Origin: Scylla paramamosain
Taxonomy: Eukaryota > Arthropoda > Malacostraca > Decapoda > Portunidae
Reading direction: 5' to 3'
Assembly: GCF_035594125.1 (NCBI RefSeq)
Contig: NC_087192.1
Span: 10,323,501-10,387,500, forward strand
Length of the DNA: 64,000 bases
Shown: in pieces, positions 49,335 to 61,725 of the stretch
How the letters are laid out: every line of letters begins with the position of its first letter
Numbering within the stretch: the stretch's first letter is position 1
Translations under genes and position numbers: made by a program
The notes under the pieces: model-generated
What the model was told of the DNA's origin: nothing
Databases searched by the model: none
Seen by the model: only the letters and a program-made list of their open reading frames with translations

Positions 49335-49660
49335 CTGACAAATTTAGGTCCCAGCCCAGGACAAACAGTCTGCTATTACATTATCTTTGTCCTTAATGTG
49401 CCGGATGACAAGGTTATATTCTTGCAGCAATAGGCTCCATCGAGTAAGACTTCTTGTTCTTGAATTTAAACAGACTCAAAAACTGCAGTGGACTATGGTC
49501 CGATAAAATAATCAATTTAGAGCCATAGAAAAGCACGCAAACTTCGAAATGCTGCAAAGCTAAAATTACACCAATAAGTTCTTGTTCAATTACAGTTCTT
49601 CTGGGCCGGAGTAAACATTTTAGAAAAATAACAAATGGGGTGATTTTTTATTTGGTTATC
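49335..49660 (-). pseudogene. Gypsy RNase H C-terminal part
   Basis: Minus-strand text HPICYFSKMFTPAQKNC, IGVILALQHFEVCVLFYGSK, LIILSDHSPLQFLSLFK and later RHIKDKDNVIADCLSW matches the RNase H region of Ty3/Gypsy pol (P..YFS..L..AQ..Y, E.E.LA...A..HF, TDHNPL, G..N..AD.LSR). Frameshifts occur near 49590 and 49440. It directly continues the N-terminal part at 50041-50125 once the family A insertion is removed. Confidence 0.8.
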
Positions 49661-49664
49661 ATCA

Positions 49665-50040
49665 GGCTTTCAATTCTGTCTGTCAACATCTACCTTTCCT
49701 TCTTGCTCGAAGTTTGCCTACCTTCAGCCTGTTCCTAAAAAGGGTGATCGTTCTAATCACTCAAACTACCGTCCTGTTGCTTTAATTTCCTGCCTATCTA
49801 AAGTTTTTGAATCTGTCCTCAACAGGAAGATTCTTAAAACATCTATCACTTCTTCTGTATTTCCACCTTCCTATGACTTGAACTCCTTCAAGAGGGAGGT
49901 TTCAAGACATTTATCTTTCAATTTTTAACTACTACTTCGGACCCTATTTGCGGATCGGCATCTCTGTGGGCTTTTTTTATTATTTTTTTTATTTGATTTT
50001 TGTTGCTCTTGGCCGGTGTCCTTCCTACATAAATAAAAAA
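49665..50040 (+). pseudogene. Family A copy with large internal deletion, inserted in Gypsy RNase H
   Basis: It begins in RT N-terminal coding ([13 protein letters not shown] equivalent) and reads to KILKTSITS near 49850, then jumps to the C-terminus ([16 protein letters not shown]) and the 3' UTR with the CATAAATAAAAAA tail. The deletion of about 1.2 kb has CTTC at the join. It splits Gypsy RNase H between LMQ and DDNQ. Confidence 0.85.
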
Positions 50041-50882
50041 CGCTGCATTAATACAGCTCCCACCTTAATCTGGTTGGCATCAACAGCTAAAGCAAAGGGT
50101 CGAGAAAAATCAGGTGCCCTAAACACAGGTAGGCTGCACAGCACAGCCTTCAGCTTCACAAAGGCCCCCTCAGGCTCTCCAGTCCACTCCCAACGACGTC
50201 CCTTATGTAGGAGGTCGGTTAAAGGGGGTCGTAGGGTTGAGTACCCCGGTACAAATCGGCGGCAGTATCCCACTACCCCGAGGAACCTCTGGAGAGCGCG
50301 ACAACAGGACGGGGCGGGGAACTACCTGATCGCCTCTACTCTGGCTTCGGGAGGGGTCACTTAACCATGACTCACTACATATCCCAAGTACTGGACTCGG
50401 CCCTTAACAAATTCACACTTATCGAGGTTGACAATTAACCTCGCCTCATGGAGTTGTGTAAACACCGCCTTCACGTTATTGAGGTGATCTTGCCAGGTAT
50501 TGTAGTAAATTACTACTACATTGTCAACATAGACGACACAGTGGGAGCAAACTAGGCTCAGAAAAGTATGAAGGTGCACTATGAAGGTTTTGCCCCCGGC
50601 GATGAAGTGCTACCTGATCTATCTATTAACCATTGGAAGGTGGCCGGGGCATTCTTGACTCCATAAGGCATGACCTTTCACAGATAGACAGCATCGTTGG
50701 CCACGAAGATGGCAATCTCCTTGGCTTGGTGAGTCAGGGGGGACCTGCCAGTATCCCATAACAAGATCAATTTTAGTAATGAAGGTGGCCTCCCCAATGC
50801 GGTCTACGGAATCGTCTGCTCTGGGCAGGGGATAAGTGTCAACCTTCGAGAGGAAGTTCACGTTTCTAAAGTCAATACACAA
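50041..50882 (-). pseudogene. Gypsy reverse transcriptase and RNase H N-terminus
   Basis: In order on the minus strand: CIDFRNVNFLSKVDTYPLPR (about 50880-50820), IGEATFITKIDLVMGYWQVP, APATFQW (about 50640), VVYVDNVVV (about 50540), LHEARLIVNLDKCEFVKGRV, QYLGYVVSHG, GYCRRFVPGYSTLRPPLTDL, WEWTGEPEGAFVKLKAVL and FALAVDANQIKVGAVLMQ. The catalytic YVDD has become YVDN. A 60-bp inverted filler replaces about eight codons before YVDN. Stops and frameshifts lie near 50720 and 50360. Confidence 0.88.
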
Positions 50883-50965
50883 GCACTTCATTGCCGGGGG
50901 CAAAGCATCGGTAGTTGGTCTTCATAGTGCACCTTCATACTTTTCTGAACCTGGCCCAAGTGCAA
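50883..50965 (-). other. Filler copy of integrase segment at the CR1 5' junction
   Basis: CACTTCATTGCCGGGGGCA, AAGCATCGG and CATACTTTTCTGA match 52706-52790 in the same orientation. It lies exactly between the Gypsy RT and the truncated 5' end of the CR1-like insertion. A related inverted copy lies at 50552-50612. Confidence 0.75.
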
Positions 50966-52137
50966 GTGCGTTTGACAAGGTGCAAGTGTGTTTGACAAGG
51001 TACTCCAAAGCGTTTGACAAGGTACCCCATCAGAGGATCCTGGGAAAGGTTAGGGCACACGGGATAGATAGGTGTTAGACAAGACAAGGTCATGGCTAAG
51101 CGACAGGCGACAAAGAGTTGTAATAAACGGCTCTAAATCCGAGTGGGATCATGTAATTAGTGGGGTGCCACAGGGATCAGTATTAGGACCATTGTTGTTT
51201 TTGATATACGAGTATATCAATGACTTGGATTGTGGAATTAGTAGTGATGTTAGTAAATTTGTGGATGACATAAAGATAGGTAGATTAATTAGGTCAGAAT
51301 CGGATGCCATCGCCTTGCAGGCAGATTTAGATAGGATGAATAAATGGACGTACAGATGGCAAATACAGTTTAATATCAACAAATGCAATGTACTTAGCGT
51401 AGGTAGAGGAAACCCACACAGTAGGTACACAATAAACAACGAAACTCTGGTAGGTTCAGGGTACGAAAAAGATTCAGGAGTTATAGTTAACACTGAACTC
51501 CGTCTAGGAAAGCAATGCATAGAGGCCAGAAACAGGGCAAATAGGGTATTAGAATTCATTTTTAGGAATGTTAAAAGTAGAAGGCCCGAAGTAATTTTAA
51601 AGTTATATTTGGCGCTGGTCAGACCTCATCTAGACTACGCTGTGCAGTTCTGGTCCCCACATTACAGGAAAGATATAAGTCTATTAGAATCAGCACAGAG
51701 GAGAATGACTAAAAGGATATAGGGAGTATTGCTTACGAGGCGAGGTTGAAGCTGCTAAATTTACTTTCTTTAGAGAGACGTAGGTTAAGAGGGGACCTGA
51801 TAGAAGTCTTTCAGTGATATAAGGGTTATAACAAGGGGGATGTAAGCAAAATTCTTAGGATCAACAACCAAGATAGAACAAGAAATAACGGGTTCAAGCT
51901 TGAAAAAATTAGATTTAAGAAAGAGATAGGAAGAAATTGGTTCTCAAACAGAGTGGTAGAGGAGTGGAACGGACTCTGTAACCATGTTGTTAGTGCTCTG
52001 ACATTAGGGAGCTTTAAGGGAAGATTAGATGGGTTTATGGTTGGGGATGATAGGTGGAAATAGGAAGGTATATTTCATACAGGGATTGCCACGTGTAAGC
52101 TTTTTGCAGCTTCCCTTATTTCTTATGTTCTTATGAC
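50966..52137 (+). pseudogene. CR1-like LINE reverse transcriptase (family E), 5'-truncated
   Basis: It starts with stuttered GTTTGACAAGGT units and continues [57 protein letters not shown] (about 51150-51205) and KFVDDIKIGR (usual A/YADD). It then reads LDRMNKW, WQIQFNINKCNVLSVGR, LRLGKQCIEARNRANRVL, PEVILKLYLALVRPHLDYAV and SLLESAQRRMTKRI. A stop and frameshifts follow from 51720, with C-terminal text to about 52060. The 3' end TTTCTTATGTTCTTATG has the octamer-like repeat expected of CR1. It is inserted in Gypsy between PKPDG and CIDFR. Confidence 0.85.
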
Positions 52138-52139
52138 CC

Positions 52140-53198
52140 AGCCGTCAGGTTTCGGTTGGAGGGTGAATGGTGAACTCCACTCACTGTAAGCCCTCTTAAT
52201 AAGCCAGCATGTATTCTAATTCCTCCCCCAACAACTGCTGCTTGTGGTGATTTACACGGTAGGCTGGAAGCTTCACAGGAACAGCATCCCTAACATCAAT
52301 ATCGTGCTCTACAAGAGCCGTCCTTCCTGGAGTACTGCAAAAGACCGAGAGATATTTTCCCAACCGATCCAACATTTCCCGCTGGCACACCTCTTCCAAG
52401 TGGTTTAGTTTTTCCTCTGGAAGCTGAGCATCATTCTGTTTCCAATGCTCTGTGGAAACTACCGGCTCAGGGCCAAGATTATCAGGTTCCTCCTTCATTT
52501 CCCCCCACCACCAAAAAAAAAAAAAAAAAAAAAAAAAAGGGACCTCTTCCACGGCAGAAACTAAAGAGCCTTGCTGGCTATTCTTGCGATAATAGGGCTT
52601 CAACATATTAACATGGTAAAGCTGAGCCTGCTTTCGCCGGTCGGGAGAGGCAACTAGATAATCTAATTTGCCCACACGTCTCTCCATTATATAAAGACCG
52701 CTGTAGCACTTCATCACCGGGGGCAAAGCATCGGTACTTTGCCTTCTGGTCATAGTATGACATCATACTTTTCTGAGCCTGTCCCAAGTGCAACTGAGCC
52801 TTGTCGAGTGCCTTCAGCAACCTCTCCAGAGTGCACATCACCATTTCCAACAAAGATTCTGGGGCACCAGAGGGGGGGCAGCACCAGGCGTCTTGAACCA
52901 CAACCAGAGGGCCACGCACACGGTGCCCCAACACCAGCTGTTTTGGCGAGAACCCCAATGACTCAGATGGCGCCTTTCGCACAGCAAATATTAATAAGGG
53001 ACCATTTCATCCCAATTCTTTTCGTGGTCCAAACAAAAGGTCCTTAGCATGTTTTTTTTAAGTCTGATGATGCCTCTCCAAGGCCCCTTGTGACTGAGGG
53101 TGGTAGGCACTAGTCAGGACATGCTCAATCCCCCACTCAGCCATGGTCTGAGCAAACAATTTTGAAAAAAAGTTAGCCCCTTGGTCTGATCTGTCAGC
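52140..53198 (-). pseudogene. Gypsy integrase followed by the start of reverse transcriptase (Gmr1-like order)
   Basis: High to low coordinates read DQ-KGANFFSKLFAQTMAEWG, then TSAYHPQSQGALERHHQT (integrase core with the catalytic Glu, about 53110-53070), APSESLGFSPKQLVLGHRVR, MSYYDQKAKYRCFAPGDEVL, YSGLYIMERRVGKLDYLV, DRRKQAQLYHVNMLKPYY (integrase C-terminus, near 52600), STPGRTALVEHDIDVRDAVP, VKLPAYRVNHHKQQLLGEE, EYMLAY and SEWSSPFTLQPKPDG (RT N-terminus, near 52150). Integrase thus precedes RT without a gap. An A(24) run at 52515-52538 and frameshifts inactivate it. Confidence 0.85.
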
Positions 53199-53519
53199 TA
53201 CAGGCTCATGAGGCGGTCTCTCCGGCGGCCCTTAGGCGGCCTGCACAGACCGTCTCAACGTCCCATACACGTTCAGTTTTTGCCTGAACAGTTCTGGTTT
53301 GTGCAGGCGGCCGGACAGGCCGCTTGAGCGTGTATGGGGCACTTTCGGTGTTGCCAATGTGCCTCTTGTCGATGAAGTTTCTTACAAGATGGCTGTCAGT
53401 CACAAATACAACTGAGTGAAAATAAGTATCCCAACATTAATTAACGCTTATAAAAACCTCAAACATACACCAACATTAATTAGCACTTATAAAAACCTCA
53501 AACATACCTTCATGCTCAT
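53199..53519. other. GC-rich repeat block, possible DNA-transposon end
   Basis: GGCGGCCTGCACAGACCG and, inverted, CCGCCTGCACAAACCAG, with CCCATACACGTTCAG and CGTGTATGGGGCA near each edge, form an imperfect inverted structure at 53215-53345. TTA adjoins the left side (CCCTTAGGCGG). It resembles the terminal style of the Harbinger elements at 21-23 and 30 kb. No coding region. Confidence 0.4.
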
Positions 53520-55222
53520 ATAGGTGTTTGAGGCAACTGACAGTAGCCCCTTTTCTGTTCCCTCCTACTTTCTCTATCCTCATTTTCAATTCAAAGTTGG
53601 ATATTGCGTTTATATGCATAACGACTTAACCTGCTCTCGTGCCCACGCTCTTGAATCTTATGAGTTTTCCACCATCTGGCTAGAACTACAGTCACTCTCA
53701 GACTAAATTTATCTGTGCTGTATACCTCTCACCTAATTCCTCTGACTATAAGAAATTCTTTGACTACTTAACTTCCAAAGTGGAGCACATTCTAACTCTC
53801 TTCCCTTTGGCGGAAATCTCCGTTCTTGGAGACTTCAATGTTCACCAACAACTTTGGCTTTCCTCTCCCTTCACTGACCATCCTGGTGAACTAGCCTTTA
53901 ACTTTGCTATCCTCCACGACCTAAAGCGTATTCCTGACCGTCTTGGAGATATACCCAACATTCTTGACCTTTTCCTGACCTCTAATCCTTCTGCTTATGT
54001 TGTCACCCTCTCTTCTTCGTTGGGTTCCGTCAAGGCTGTTCTACTGGTGATCTTCTGGCTTTCCTTACTGAGTCTTGGTCATCCTCTTTTAGAGATTTTG
54101 GTGAAACCCTTGCTGTTGCCTTGGATATATCAAAAGCTTTTGATAGAGTCTGGCACAAAGCTTTCATTTCCAAACTACCCTCCTATGGCTTCTATCCTTC
54201 TCTCTCTTTAACTTCATCTCAAGTTTCCTTTCTGACCGTTCTATTGCTGCTGTGGTAGACGGTCACTGTTCTTCTCCTAAATCTATTAACAGTGGTGTTC
54301 CTCAGTGTTCTGTCCTGTCACCCACTCTCTTCATATTATTCATCAATGACCTTCTAAACCAAACTTCTTGTCCTATCCACTCCTACGCTGATGATACCAC
54401 CCTACACTTTTCCTCGTCTTTTCATAGACGTCCAACCCTTCAGGAAGTAAACATTTCACGCAGGAAAGTCACAGAACGCCTGACTTCTGATCATTCTAAA
54501 ATATCTGATAGGGGTAGAGCAAACTTAGTGTTGTTCAATGCCTCGAAAACTCAATTCCTCCATCTATCAACTCGACACAACCTTCCAGATATCTATCCCC
54601 TCTTCTTCAATGACACTCAACTGTCCCTCTCTTCTACACTGAACATCCTCGGTCTGTCCTTTACTTATAATCTAAACTGGAAACTTCACATCTTATCTCT
54701 AGCTAAAACAGCTTCTATAAAGTTAGGGGTTCCACTCATACCGCTCTTCTAGACAGGGTGGAATTAAATGCTTTTCTTCTCATCATCCCTTCTCCTCTAA
54801 CTGACTGTCTTCAGCCTCCCTCTCATCGCCGCAATGTTGCATCTTTAGCCGTCTTCTATCGCTATTATCATGCTAACTGCTCACCTGATCTTGCTAACTG
54901 CATGCATGCTAACTGCATGCCTCCCCTCCTCCCGCAGCCTCGCTGTACGACTTTCTTCTTTCTCTCATCCCTGTTCTGTCCACCTCTCTAATGCAAGAGT
55001 TAACCAGTATTCTCAATCAGTATTTTCAATCATGCCTTTCTCTGGTAAACTCTGGAACTCCCTGCCTGCTTCTGTATTTCTACCTTCCTATGACTTGAAC
55101 TCCTTCATGAGGGAGGTTTCAAGACACCTATCCTTAAATTTTTGACTACCACTTTGAACCCTGTTCTGGGATTGGCATCTCAATGGGCTTTTTTTTTTTT
55201 TTTGTTGCCCTTGGCCAGTGTC
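53520..55222 (+). pseudogene. Family A copy with two internal deletions
   Basis: EN reads from [15 protein letters not shown] to [11 protein letters not shown] (about 53827) and VTLSSSLG. A deletion near 54022 then joins it directly to RT at GSVKAV (the GFRQGRS region). RT continues in two frames with [26 protein letters not shown] (about 54290) and YADDT (about 54390). A second deletion near 54728 removes about 120 bases. The C-terminus and 3' UTR are present, but the tail is a (TA)n in place of poly(A). Confidence 0.88.
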
Positions 55223-55746
<524 letters not shown>

Positions 55747-58600
55747 TCTCTGTCTGTCTGTCTGTCAGTTTGTCTACGAGTCTGTCTATCCGTCAGTCTG
55801 TTTGTCTAGTATGTTTATGTATGTATGTGTCCATCTCTCGGTCAGTCTATGTGCCTTTCTGTGCGTCAATCTGTCTGTCTGCCTTTCTGTGTGCCAATCT
55901 GTATGTGTGCCTTTCTGTGTGTCAATCTGTCTGTGTGCCTTTCTGTGTGCCAGTCTGTCTGTGTGCCTTTCTGTGTGTCAATCTGTCTGTGTGCCTTTCT
56001 GTGTGCCAGTTTGTCTGTGTGCCTTTCTGTGTGTCAATCTGTCTGTGTGCCTTTCTGTGTGCCAGTCTGTCTGTGTGCCTTTCTGTGTGTTAATCTGTAT
56101 GTGTGCCTTTCTGTGTGTCAATCTGTCTGTGTGCCTTTCTGTGTGCCAGTCTGTCTGTGTGCCTTTCTGTGTGTCAATCTGTCTGTGTGCCTTTCTGTGT
56201 GCCAGTCTGTCTGTGTGCCTTTCTGTGTGTTAATCTGTATGTGTGCCTTTCTGTGTGTCAATCTGTCTGTGTGCCTTTCTGTGTGCCAGTCTGTCTGTGT
56301 GCCTTTCTGTGTGTCAATCTGTCCGTGTGCCTTTCTGTGTGCCAGTCTGTCCGTGTGCCTTTCTGTGTGTTAATCTGTATGTGTGCCTTTCTGTGTGTCA
56401 ATCTGTCTGTGTGCCTTTCTGTGTGCCAGTCTGTCTGTTTGCCTTTCTGTGTGTTAATCTGTATGTGTGCCTTTCTGTGTGTCAATCTGTCTGTGTGCCT
56501 TTCTGTGTGCCAGTCTGTCTGTGTGCCTTTCTGTGTGTTAATCTGTATGTGTGCCTTTCTGTGTGTCAATCTGTCTGTCTGCCTTTCTGTATGCCAGTCT
56601 GTCTGTGTGCCCTTCTGTGTGCCAGTCTATCTGTCTGCCTTCTTGTATGCCAGTCTGTCTGTGTGCCTTTCTGTGTGCCAGTTTGTCTGTGTACACTCCT
56701 GTGTGCCAGTCTGTCTGTGTGCCTTTCTGTGTCTCAGTCTATCTGTGTACACTCCTGTGTGCCAGTCTGTCTGTGTGCCTTCCTGTGTGCCAGTCTGTCT
56801 GTGTGTGTTCCTGTGTGCCAGTTTATCTGTGTGCCTTCCTGTGTGCTAGTCTGTCTGTGTGCCTTCCTGTGTGCTAGTCTGTCTGTGTGTGTTCCTGTGT
56901 GCCAGTCTGTCTGTGTGCCTTCCTGTGTGCCAGTTTGTCTGTCTACTTTTCTGTGTGCCAGTTTGTCTGTCTACTTTCCTGTGTGCCAGTTTGTCTGTGT
57001 GCCTTCCTGTGTGCCAGTTTGTCTGTCTACTTTCCTGTGTGCCAGTTTGTCTGTCTACTTTCCTGTGTGCCAGTTTGTCTGTCTACTTTCCTGTGTGCCA
57101 GTTTGTCTGTCTACTTTCCTGTGTGCCAGTTTGTCTGTCTACTTTCCTGTGTGCCAGTTTGTCTGTCTACTTTCCTGTGTGCCAGTTTATCTGTCTACTT
57201 TCCTGTGTGCCAGTTTGTCTGTCTACTTTCCTGTGTGCCAGTTTGTCTGTCTACTTTCCTGTGTGCCAGTTTGTCTGTCTACTTTCCTGTGTGCCAGTTT
57301 ATCTGTCTACTTTCCTGTGTGCCAGTTTGTCTGTCTACTTTCCTGTGTGCCAGTTTGTCTGTCTACTTTCCTGTGTGCCAGTTTGTCTGTCTACTTTCCT
57401 GTGTGCCAGTTTGTCTGTCTACTTTCCTGTGTGCCAGTTTGTCTGTCTACTTTCCTGTGTGCCAGTTTATCTGTCTACTTTCCTGTGTGCCAGTTTGTCT
57501 GTCTACTTTCCTGTGTGCCAGTTTGTCTGTCTACTTTTCTGTGTGCCAGTTTATCTGTCTACTTTCCTGTGTGCCTGTTTATCTGTCTACTTTCCTGTGT
57601 GCCAGTTTGTCTGTCTACTTTCCTGTGTGCCAGTTTGTCTGTCTACTTTCCTGTGTGCCAGTTTGTCTGTCTACTTTCCTGTGTGCCAGTTTGTCTGTGT
57701 GCCTTCCTGTGTGCCAGTTTGTCTGTCTACTTTCCTGTGTGCCAATTTATCTGTCTACTTTCCTGTGTGCCAGTTTGTCTGTCTACTTTCCTGTGTGCCA
57801 GTTTATCTGTCTACTTTCCTGTGTGCCAGTTTGTCTGTCTACTTTCCTGTCTGCCAGTTTGTCTGTCTACTTTTCTGTGTGCCAGTTTATCTGTCTACTT
57901 TCCTGTGTGCCAGTTTATCTGTCTACTTTCCTGTGTGCCAGTTTGTCTGTCTACTTTCCTGTGTGCCAGTTTGTCTGTCTACTTTCCTGTGTGCCAGTTT
58001 GTCTGTGTGCCTTCCTGTGTGCCAGTTTGTCTGTGTGCCTTCCTGTGTGCCAGTTTGTCTGTCTACTTTCCTGTGTGCCAGTTTATCTGTCTACTTTCCT
58101 GTGTGCCAGTTCGTCTGTCTACTTTCCTGTGTGCCAGTTTATCTGTCTACTTTCCTGTGTGCCAGTTTGTCTGTCTACTTTCCTGTGTGCCAGTTTGTCT
58201 GTCTACTTTTCTGTGTGCCAGTTTGTCTGTGTGCCTTCCTGTGTGCCAGTTTGTCTGTCTACTTTCCTGTGTGCCAGTTTGTCTGTCTACTTTCCTGTGT
58301 GCCAGTTTATCTATCTACTTTCCTGTGTGCCAGTTTGTCTGTCTACTTTCCTGTGTGCCAGTTTGTCTGTCTACTTTCCTGTGTGCCAGTTTGTCGGTGT
58401 GCCTTCCTGTGTGCCAGTTTGTCTGTGTGCCTTCCTGTGTGCCAGTTTGTCTGTCTGCTTTCCTGTGTGCCAGTTTGTCTGTGTGCCTTCCTGTGTGCCA
58501 GTTTGTCTGTGTGCTTTCCTGTGTGCCAGTTTGTCTGTGTGCCTTCCTAAGTGTCTGTGTGCACTCCTGTGCGCCAGTCAGTCTGCCTTCCCGTGTACCT
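55747..58600 (+). repeat. 28-bp minisatellite, about 100 units, with higher-order structure
   Basis: The 5' section uses units GTCTGTGTGCCTTTCTGTGT plus GTCAATCT or GCCAGTCT. The 3' section (from about 56940) uses GTCTGTCTACTTTCCTGTGT plus GCCAGTTT. TTAATCTGTAT variant units recur at 56091, 56231, 56371, 56455 and 56539, giving 140, 140, 84 and 84-bp higher-order periods (5, 5, 3 and 3 units). Because 28 is not a multiple of 3, each unit steps the frame and no unit contains a stop. Long Cys/Val/Ser/Leu frames therefore appear in all three forward phases. It is not a gene. Confidence 0.95.
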
Positions 58601-59496
58601 ATCTGTCTGTTTGCCTTGTTGTGTACTCGTACCAGTCTGTCTATTTATTTCTTAAACAAAGATTATTTTTATTGAAGTTTCGTCAGCACTGGGATTGCAA
58701 CAAAAATTATAAGGGGGAAAATACCTGTATGTAACATTTTATTTCGAGATAATCATCATCATACGAAAATCATTCATTAGAATTATATTATTCTGCTCTA
58801 AAAACATGCGTAGGTTTTATGGTGCAGTCAATAGTATGTTTGTTTGTTTGCTTGAAGACTATAACTCTCACATGCAAATATATCAAGACTTCACAATCCA
58901 CACAGCGTAATTTATTACGACTAGAGAGGATTGGACTAATGTTCTTCTTTAAGGTAACAATAATTAACAGACTTTTTTGATATTTTGTTTTGGTCCCAGA
59001 TAATATATATTCTCTACTGTAAAGTATCGAGGATCGAGGGAGAATAGTAATCTTTAAACACACATGTATTTTTAATACTTATGCAGATACAATGGTAATG
59101 AAAATAAATTATTACTCTCATTGTTGCCTAGTGATGTAGTTGCTTTAGCGTTTGATTCACGTCCAAGAGTGTGAGTGTCCGAGTGTGAATTCTCAACCAA
59201 AAGACAAGTTGGGTCTATATTATTTCACGCCGCAGCCCCGTGAACCTACCAGCCCAGCGAATAGTTATAGGAAGTAAGTGGAGGAGTTGTGACCTTGCCT
59301 TTCCGGTAACAACGGAAAGATAGAAATCCTACCAGTGTGTGTGTGTGTGTGTGCTTCCTCCAAGAAACTGGAAATAGTCTTCGCCACACCCTGAGATACA
59401 AACAAACTGAGATAAAAGAAAATATTTGAAAATAAACTTTAACTTTTTGTTCGATGAGATCTTAAGAGTACGTGAATTTATGGCTCTTCAGACGTG
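58601..59496. other. No gene recognised
   Basis: AT-rich sequence with a short (GT)n at 59336-59354. Confidence 0.6.
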
Positions 59497-59514
59497 TTCA
59501 TAATAGTGTACTTA

Positions 59515-59735
59515 GTAGAAGCAGCAGCAGCAGTAGCAGCAGAAGCAGCAGCAGCAGCAACAAAAAACAACAGCAACAGCAGCACTACCAACAACAGCAG
59601 TAGCAGCAACAACAGCAACAACAGCAGTAACAGCAACAGCAGCAGCAGCAGTACTAGTAGTATAGTAGCATTAGTAGTAGTAGTAGTAGTAGTAGGCAGT
59701 AGCAGCAGCAGCAACAGCAGTAATAGTAGTTGTAG
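59515..59735. repeat. CAG/AAC/TAG trinucleotide array
   Basis: AGCAGC, AACAGC and TAGTAG mixtures. All frames are low complexity. Confidence 0.95.
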
Positions 59736-59979
59736 TAATCGGATTTAAATGCATCATTCCAAACGCTTGACTGAAAGTGATAATCGTCAATGAAGGTCGA
59801 TTGTTTTTTGCCGTATGAACAATTAAGCCAGTACACGACACCTAATATCTATATTGCCTTTACACAACTGTCCTCCGCATCTCCTATGGCAACACATGCA
59901 TCAGGGTTTATGGGTGGTGATTTTGCACCAACGTGTATGTGTTTATTTCGCATCCATGTCTATTTGTCGCTCATTGCAC

Positions 59980-60080
<101 letters not shown>

Positions 60081-60139
60081 TACTGTCAAGATGTAGACCC
60101 GAAGTCGGTGAAAAGGAATTGGATTTCAAGAGTTATTAG

Positions 60140-60320
60140 GCACGTGTGATGGTTCCTGAGATGAGTACTGAATGACTCGACCCTGTGTGCTTAGCCTGAA
60201 CACATGTGGTTTCTGATATGAGCACATGTTCCAGTTTAACTGTATAACACGTATTGTGGTTTCTGGGTGGAGCACTAAAGGGCTCGATTTGATGTGATTA
60301 GTCTGAAGGCAGTTCGTAAA
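60140..60320 (+). repeat. Degenerate direct repeats of about 57 bp
   Basis: GTGTGATGGTTCCTGAGATG with ACTCGACCCTGTGTGCTTAG and GTATTGTGGTTTCTGGGTGG with GCTCGATTTGATGTGATTAG are two related units about 104 bases apart. A shorter GTGGTTTCTGATATGAGCAC lies between them. Confidence 0.6.
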
Positions 60321-60466
60321 CGTTGGTTAAGCACAACTGCTTATTCCAGTGGCAGTTCTTCAGGAAGCGCTGCAGTTCACGTGGGTTACGCTTCAAAATG
60401 TTTGGTGATAAGAGAAAGGGAATCCATATGTCAATATCCTAACGTTGCACAACAATTGGCAAGTCG

Positions 60467-60850
<384 letters not shown>

Positions 60851-61664
60851 AGCCAGTAGAGGTGAGTCAGGTGAGGCCTTCACGTGGTGACGCCTTCTCT
60901 GGCACCTGCGGGCGGCGTCCCTCACAACTCGCAATATTTCATTCATCATGGCATGCACAGATTTTCAAGTTCTAAAATTATGTTAGCATCAGCAGCGAGA
61001 ACTTTGAGCTCTCAGGGCCTTCAGAAAAGTGCCGGGCCGAATGAGCTGTTTGATCTCACCCTGAAAACTGAACTTGACTCGCTATAGTGTGGATGACGAC
61101 CTCCCGCCCCTCCCTCCCACAATTACTTGTACTGCTTGACAGTATAAAAGTAGAGGCTTGCAGACCACTAATCAGTTCTGCTTTGGCTGCCTGGGAAGAC
61201 ACATCACAAGAGGTGAAATTGCATCAAGAGGCTTCAATCATTCTCCAGATGCATTCTGTAATATATATGATCAATTCATCAAGACAAGAGCAAAGGAGTT
61301 CTCTGTGACAGCATCTTAAAAAATGGTGAAATTTAGCTATTTTGGGGCAAAAAATAATTCTATAAGACACAAAAGCAAAGTTTGACAGGAATAATGGACA
61401 TTTTCTATTGTTTCGCAATGAAATGAGCTGGAAAATAACACTTGCTTGTCAAAGACAAAAATCGTGTTACATTGCAAAATGCACCTTGAAAAGACACACT
61501 GTTTGTTTTAAATATGTAGAGTAAGAGGAGATGCAAATAACAAAACGCCTTAGTTGCGTATTTTGATTGGCCATTCATTTCACAGGTATTGCCAAAGTCA
61601 AGTTATTGCCTTCCTCAACTTTTCGGTACAGGGTGTGATTTGGGGACGGCTGACGGAGGATTTA

Positions 61665-61725
<61 letters not shown>

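Noticed and set aside
55747..58600. CRISPR-like regular array
   Set aside because: Units are contiguous and near-identical, with no unique spacers; it is a minisatellite in a eukaryotic context.
55747..58675. Very long Cys/Val/Ser-rich open frames (up to about 810 codons)
   Set aside because: They arise in all three forward phases from a stop-free 28-bp tandem repeat; no start context, codon bias or domain supports a gene.
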